This document shows, one piece after another, positions 61,572-64,000 of a stretch of DNA of 64,000 nt (its first letter is position 1; each line of letters opens with the position of its first letter). Source of the stretch: Nitrincola salilacus. Its GTDB lineage: Bacteria; Pseudomonadota; Gammaproteobacteria; Pseudomonadales; Balneatricaceae. The translations under genes were made by a program, and so were the position numbers. The notes below the pieces were generated by a model. It saw only the letters and a list, made by a program, of their open reading frames with translations, had not been told where the DNA came from and searched no databases. Location: assembly GCF_046271865.1 (NCBI RefSeq), contig NZ_CP176580.1, positions 682,001-746,000 on the forward strand, given 5' to 3'.

Positions 61572-63110
61572 ATGAGCAACAACCGAGTCATTATTTTTGA
61601 TACCACTTTGCGTGATGGTGAGCAAAGCCCCGGCGCATCCATGACACGCGATGAAAAGCTGCGTATCGCACGTCAGTTGGAGAAAATGCGTGTTGATGTC
61701 ATCGAGGCAGGCTTTGCGATTGCAAGTCCAGGCGATTTCGCTGCCGTCAAGGCGATTGCCGATACAATTAAAGAGAGCACGGTTTGCTCACTGTCCCGAG
61801 CGCTTGATGCCGATATTGATCGTGCCGGTGAAGCGCTGATCAATGCCAACTCCGGACGTATTCATACCTTTATCGCCACCTCACCGATCCACATGAAGTA
61901 CAAGCTGCAGATGGAACCGGATCAGGTGGTTGAGAATGCGGTCAGAGCGGTTAAACGCGCGCGCAATCTGATTGATGATGTTGAGTTTTCACTTGAAGAT
62001 GCCAGCCGTTCAGAGCTGGACTTCATGTGCCGCATTATCGAGAAGGTGATCGATGCCGGTGCGCGCACCATCAATATTCCCGACACCGTCGGTTACGCCG
62101 TGCCACAGGAGTTCGGCCATACCATCACTCAGTTGCTGAACCGCATTCCGAATGCCGATAAGGCGATCTTCTCGGTGCATTGCCATAACGACCTCGGCCT
62201 GGCTGTTGCCAACTCGCTGTCGGCATTGTCTGCCGGTGCACGTCAGGTGGAATGTACCATCAATGGTCTGGGCGAGCGTGCCGGTAACGCCTCGCTTGAA
62301 GAGATCGTAATGGCGCTGCGCACCCGCAAGGATGTGCTGGGGCTCGAAACCGGTATCGAAACCACTCAGATCGTACCGGCCTCGCGTCTTGTTTCCAGCA
62401 TCACCGGATTTGTCGTACAGCCGAACAAGGCGATTGTCGGCGCGAACGCTTTTGCACATGAGTCTGGCATCCATCAGGATGGCATGCTCAAGAACCGCGA
62501 AACCTACGAGATCATGACAGCGCAGGATGTCGGCTGGAATACCAACCGCATGGTACTGGGCAAGTTGTCTGGCCGTAATGCGTTCCGTGCGCGTCTGGAA
62601 GAACTGGGCACCAGCTTCAACTCTGATACCGAACTGAATGATGCTTTTGCCCGCTTCAAGGATCTGGCCGACAAGAAAAGTGAGATCTTTGACGAGGATC
62701 TGATCGCGCTGGTGAGTGAAGCACGTGTCGGTACCGGTGCAGAACGCTTTCGCCTGAGTAGCCTCAAGGTGACTTCGCAGACAGGTGAAACCCCCGTGGC
62801 TAATCTGGTGGTGATGGTCGATGGAGTTGAGCATCAGGTCGAAGGCACTGGTAGTGGCCCGGTTGATGCGGCGCTGAAAGCGATCGAGTCAGTGGCTGAG
62901 TCTGGCAGCAGTCTGCAGCTCTACTCCGTCAACGCGATCACCAGCGGTACCGATTCGCAAGGTGAAGTGACGGTACGTCTGGAAAAAGGCGGCCGTATCG
63001 TCAATGGACTGGGCGCAGATACCGATATCATTATCGCATCGGCAAAAGCCTATATTCATGCGCTGAACATGCTGGATGCGAATATCGAAAAAGCGCATCC
63101 GCAGGTTTGA
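61572..63110 (+). CDS. leuA: 2-isopropylmalate synthase LeuA
   Basis: This 512-residue enzyme condenses acetyl-CoA with 2-oxoisovalerate, the committed step of leucine biosynthesis. The HMGL-like catalytic domain begins IIFDTTLRDGEQSPGASM. It carries SVHCHNDLGLAVANSL, NGLGERAGNASLEE and AFAHESGIHQDGMLKN, and the C-terminal LeuA dimer domain (about 395-510) binds feedback leucine (QVEGTGSGPVDAALKAIESV). ATG 61572 has GGAG at 9 nt; an upstream ATG at 61530 is rejected. It is led by a leucine-rich peptide and ends in a strong terminator that overlaps its stop codon. Confidence 0.96.
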   Translation: MSNNRVIIFDTTLRDGEQSPGASMTRDEKLRIARQLEKMRVDVIEAGFAIASPGDFAAVKAIADTIKESTVCSLSRALDADIDRAGEALINANSGRIHTFIATSPIHMKYKLQMEPDQVVENAVRAVKRARNLIDDVEFSLEDASRSELDFMCRIIEKVIDAGARTINIPDTVGYAVPQEFGHTITQLLNRIPNADKAIFSVHCHNDLGLAVANSLSALSAGARQVECTINGLGERAGNASLEEIVMALRTRKDVLGLETGIETTQIVPASRLVSSITGFVVQPNKAIVGANAFAHESGIHQDGMLKNRETYEIMTAQDVGWNTNRMVLGKLSGRNAFRARLEELGTSFNSDTELNDAFARFKDLADKKSEIFDEDLIALVSEARVGTGAERFRLSSLKVTSQTGETPVANLVVMVDGVEHQVEGTGSGPVDAALKAIESVAESGSSLQLYSVNAITSGTDSQGEVTVRLEKGGRIVNGLGADTDIIIASAKAYIHALNMLDANIEKAHPQV

Positions 63111-63119
63111 TGCGCTTTT
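63089..63119 (+). terminator. Rho-independent terminator of leuA
   Basis: AAAAGCGCATC pairs with GATGCGCTTTT around a 9-nt loop, and the T-run is part of the right arm. The leuA TGA (63108-63110) falls at the start of the right arm. Confidence 0.75.
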
Positions 63120-63141
63120 ATCCAATCAGGGTCCGTGGTAT

Positions 63142-63262
63142 CACCCCGGACGCCTTGGGTGAGACGCCGTGAATACATTCCCTGTAGGCTTGAATGCCGC
63201 ATCCCTGCGGCATACACTCACCCAAGCCCTCCGGGGTACACTCTTAAGTCACGGATTCAGGT
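63142..63262. repeat. Dispersed hairpin repeat, copy 2, inverted core with same 14-nt flank
   Basis: Arms ACCCCGGA/TCCGGGGT and CCTTGGGTGAG/CTCACCCAAG enclose a 53-nt core that is the reverse complement of the core in copy 1 (16672-16769), with few changes. The flank TCACGGATTCAGGT (63249-63262) has the same orientation and the same distance as in copy 1. The element lies between the leuA terminator and the next gene. Confidence 0.8.
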
Positions 63263-63302
63263 TCAATTGATGTTTGTGTGCTCGGCATAAAACGAGGTGA
63301 GG

Positions 63303-64000
63303 ATGCGTAACGCGCTGGAGCAACAAAGGCACCAGTATCTGGATGCCATGGGGATCGCCAGTTGGCTACCCCGTGTTGATCTGCCGGGTGCTGCGCCCTC
63401 TGCTGACTGGGTGTTTGCCTTTCGCACTGGGCAGGCAGTCATTGACGTGGATGATTCTGCGTTTGATGCCGATCACGCTGTTGAAGTTGATCATGCCGCC
63501 GGACAAAACGCCTTGCGACAGCTTGCTGATCTTGCCGGTGGTACTGGAGTAAGTAAAGGGGCTGGAGTAGGTAAGGGGTCTGGAGTAGGTAAGGGATCTG
63601 ATACACAGATAAACGCCGCGACAGCATCTGTAACTTCAGCATCTGTAACAACAGCCTCTGCAATACCTGCTTCCAAGCCTTCCGCGCAACAGGCCGAGGC
63701 GGTCAAGTCGGCGCTACCACTCAGTCAGGATCAGCCCTCCACCGCTTCAGTTGATGAAAGTGCTGCAACAACACCGCACGCCAGTCTCAGAGTGGAGCCG
63801 CCACCACGCTTTCGTCTGGCATTCATCAAGGCTGGCGATATGCTGTTGGTAGATGCTTTGCCGCCTCATGCGCGACAGGGTTTCAGCCCTCTGCATCAGC
63901 GACTTGTACAGCGTATCCTGCAGGCGATGGGTGTCAGTGAGCAGCAGGGTTTACCGCAGTTTCTCTCCTGGCCGATGCTGGCCAGCAAAACCCTGAATCA
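63303..64000 (+). CDS. HolD-like protein with low-complexity linker (cut by right edge)
   Basis: The frame starts MRNALEQQRHQYLDAMGIAS with GAGGTGAGG upstream and runs off the window after 232 codons. The opening (YLDAMGIASWLPRVDLPG) resembles the psi subunit HolD of DNA polymerase III, and the later SPLHQRLVQRILQAMGV fits the same fold weakly. Between them is a repetitive linker: three 18-bp repeats (63546-63599, GVGKGS units) and three 15-bp repeats (63624-63668, ASVT units), with Ala/Ser/Gln-rich sequence after. Identity is tentative. A downstream rimI would support holD, but it lies outside the window. Confidence 0.5.
   Translation, partial: MRNALEQQRHQYLDAMGIASWLPRVDLPGAAPSADWVFAFRTGQAVIDVDDSAFDADHAVEVDHAAGQNALRQLADLAGGTGVSKGAGVGKGSGVGKGSDTQINAATASVTSASVTTASAIPASKPSAQQAEAVKSALPLSQDQPSTASVDESAATTPHASLRVEPPPRFRLAFIKAGDMLLVDALPPHARQGFSPLHQRLVQRILQAMGVSEQQGLPQFLSWPMLASKTLN

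Noticed and set aside
62010..62834. 274-aa minus-strand ORF
   Set aside because: It is antisense to leuA and has no domain signature.
1..64000. Prophage, insertion sequence or integrative element
   Set aside because: I saw no integrase, transposase, phage structural gene or target-site duplication, and the tRNA-Arg gene has no partial 3' repeat that I could find nearby.

Overview
The window is chromosomal DNA from a gammaproteobacterium. The housekeeping neighbourhoods (miaB-ybeZ-ybeY-corC-lnt / leuS-lptE-holA, efp-epmA, leuA, flgMN), a Pseudomonas-type arginine regulon and a Wsp-like chemosensory cluster together suggest a marine Oceanospirillales-type relative of Pseudomonas. That placement is inferred from gene content and protein style. 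There are no phage genes, insertion sequences, rRNA genes or CRISPR arrays.

Layout. 1-4.2 kb: a BetI/TetR-type regulator cut by the window edge, tRNA-Arg(CCU), flgN-flgM behind a clear sigma-28 promoter, and a membrane 7TMR-DISM/GGDEF/EAL protein. 4.3-16.6 kb: an arginine catabolic block on the minus strand, reading gdhB (NAD-glutamate dehydrogenase), astA, astB and a four-gene arginine-type ABC importer, with a divergent GATase1-AraC regulator resembling Pseudomonas ArgR. Matching direct repeats 25 bp apart lie upstream of both gdhB and astA. 16.8-19.5 kb: alaC and a GNAT-alpha/beta-hydrolase fusion. 19.8-32.3 kb: a co-directional Wsp-like system of eight genes: CheW, CheR-TPR, CheW, CheA-REC, two tandem receptors, CheB, and a REC-GAF-GGDEF-EAL-REC output protein. 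32.3-39.6 kb: yeaD, a GNAT gene, a CsgG/DUF4810/DUF799 lipoprotein triad, yjgR, a DUF3096 micro-protein, a thioredoxin-fold protein, a membrane protein and a 3-methyladenine glycosylase. 39.6-43.0 kb: dihydropyrimidinase and an NCS1 permease behind a region with paired palindromes. 43.0-53.7 kb: conserved envelope and translation genes. 53.7-64 kb: a lipoprotein, epmB, a GAF-GGDEF-EAL protein, a sialidase-like propeller, efp-epmA, a MalY/PatB aminotransferase, leuA with a leucine-rich leader peptide, and a gene cut by the right edge that may be holD-like.

How the genes work together. Three proteins combine GGDEF and EAL domains, and the chemosensory cluster ends in one of them, so cyclic-di-GMP control is a theme. 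The arginine block joins uptake, succinylation and glutamate oxidation under one probable regulator. All three EF-P modification genes (efp, epmA, epmB) are present, but epmB is separated from the other two. The most unusual features are: the duplicated receptors, which differ by exactly one HAMP unit and have near-identical signalling ends; the output protein, whose second receiver has Glu in place of the phospho-accepting Asp; and a dispersed hairpin repeat whose core lies in opposite orientations beside the same 14-nt flank in its two copies.
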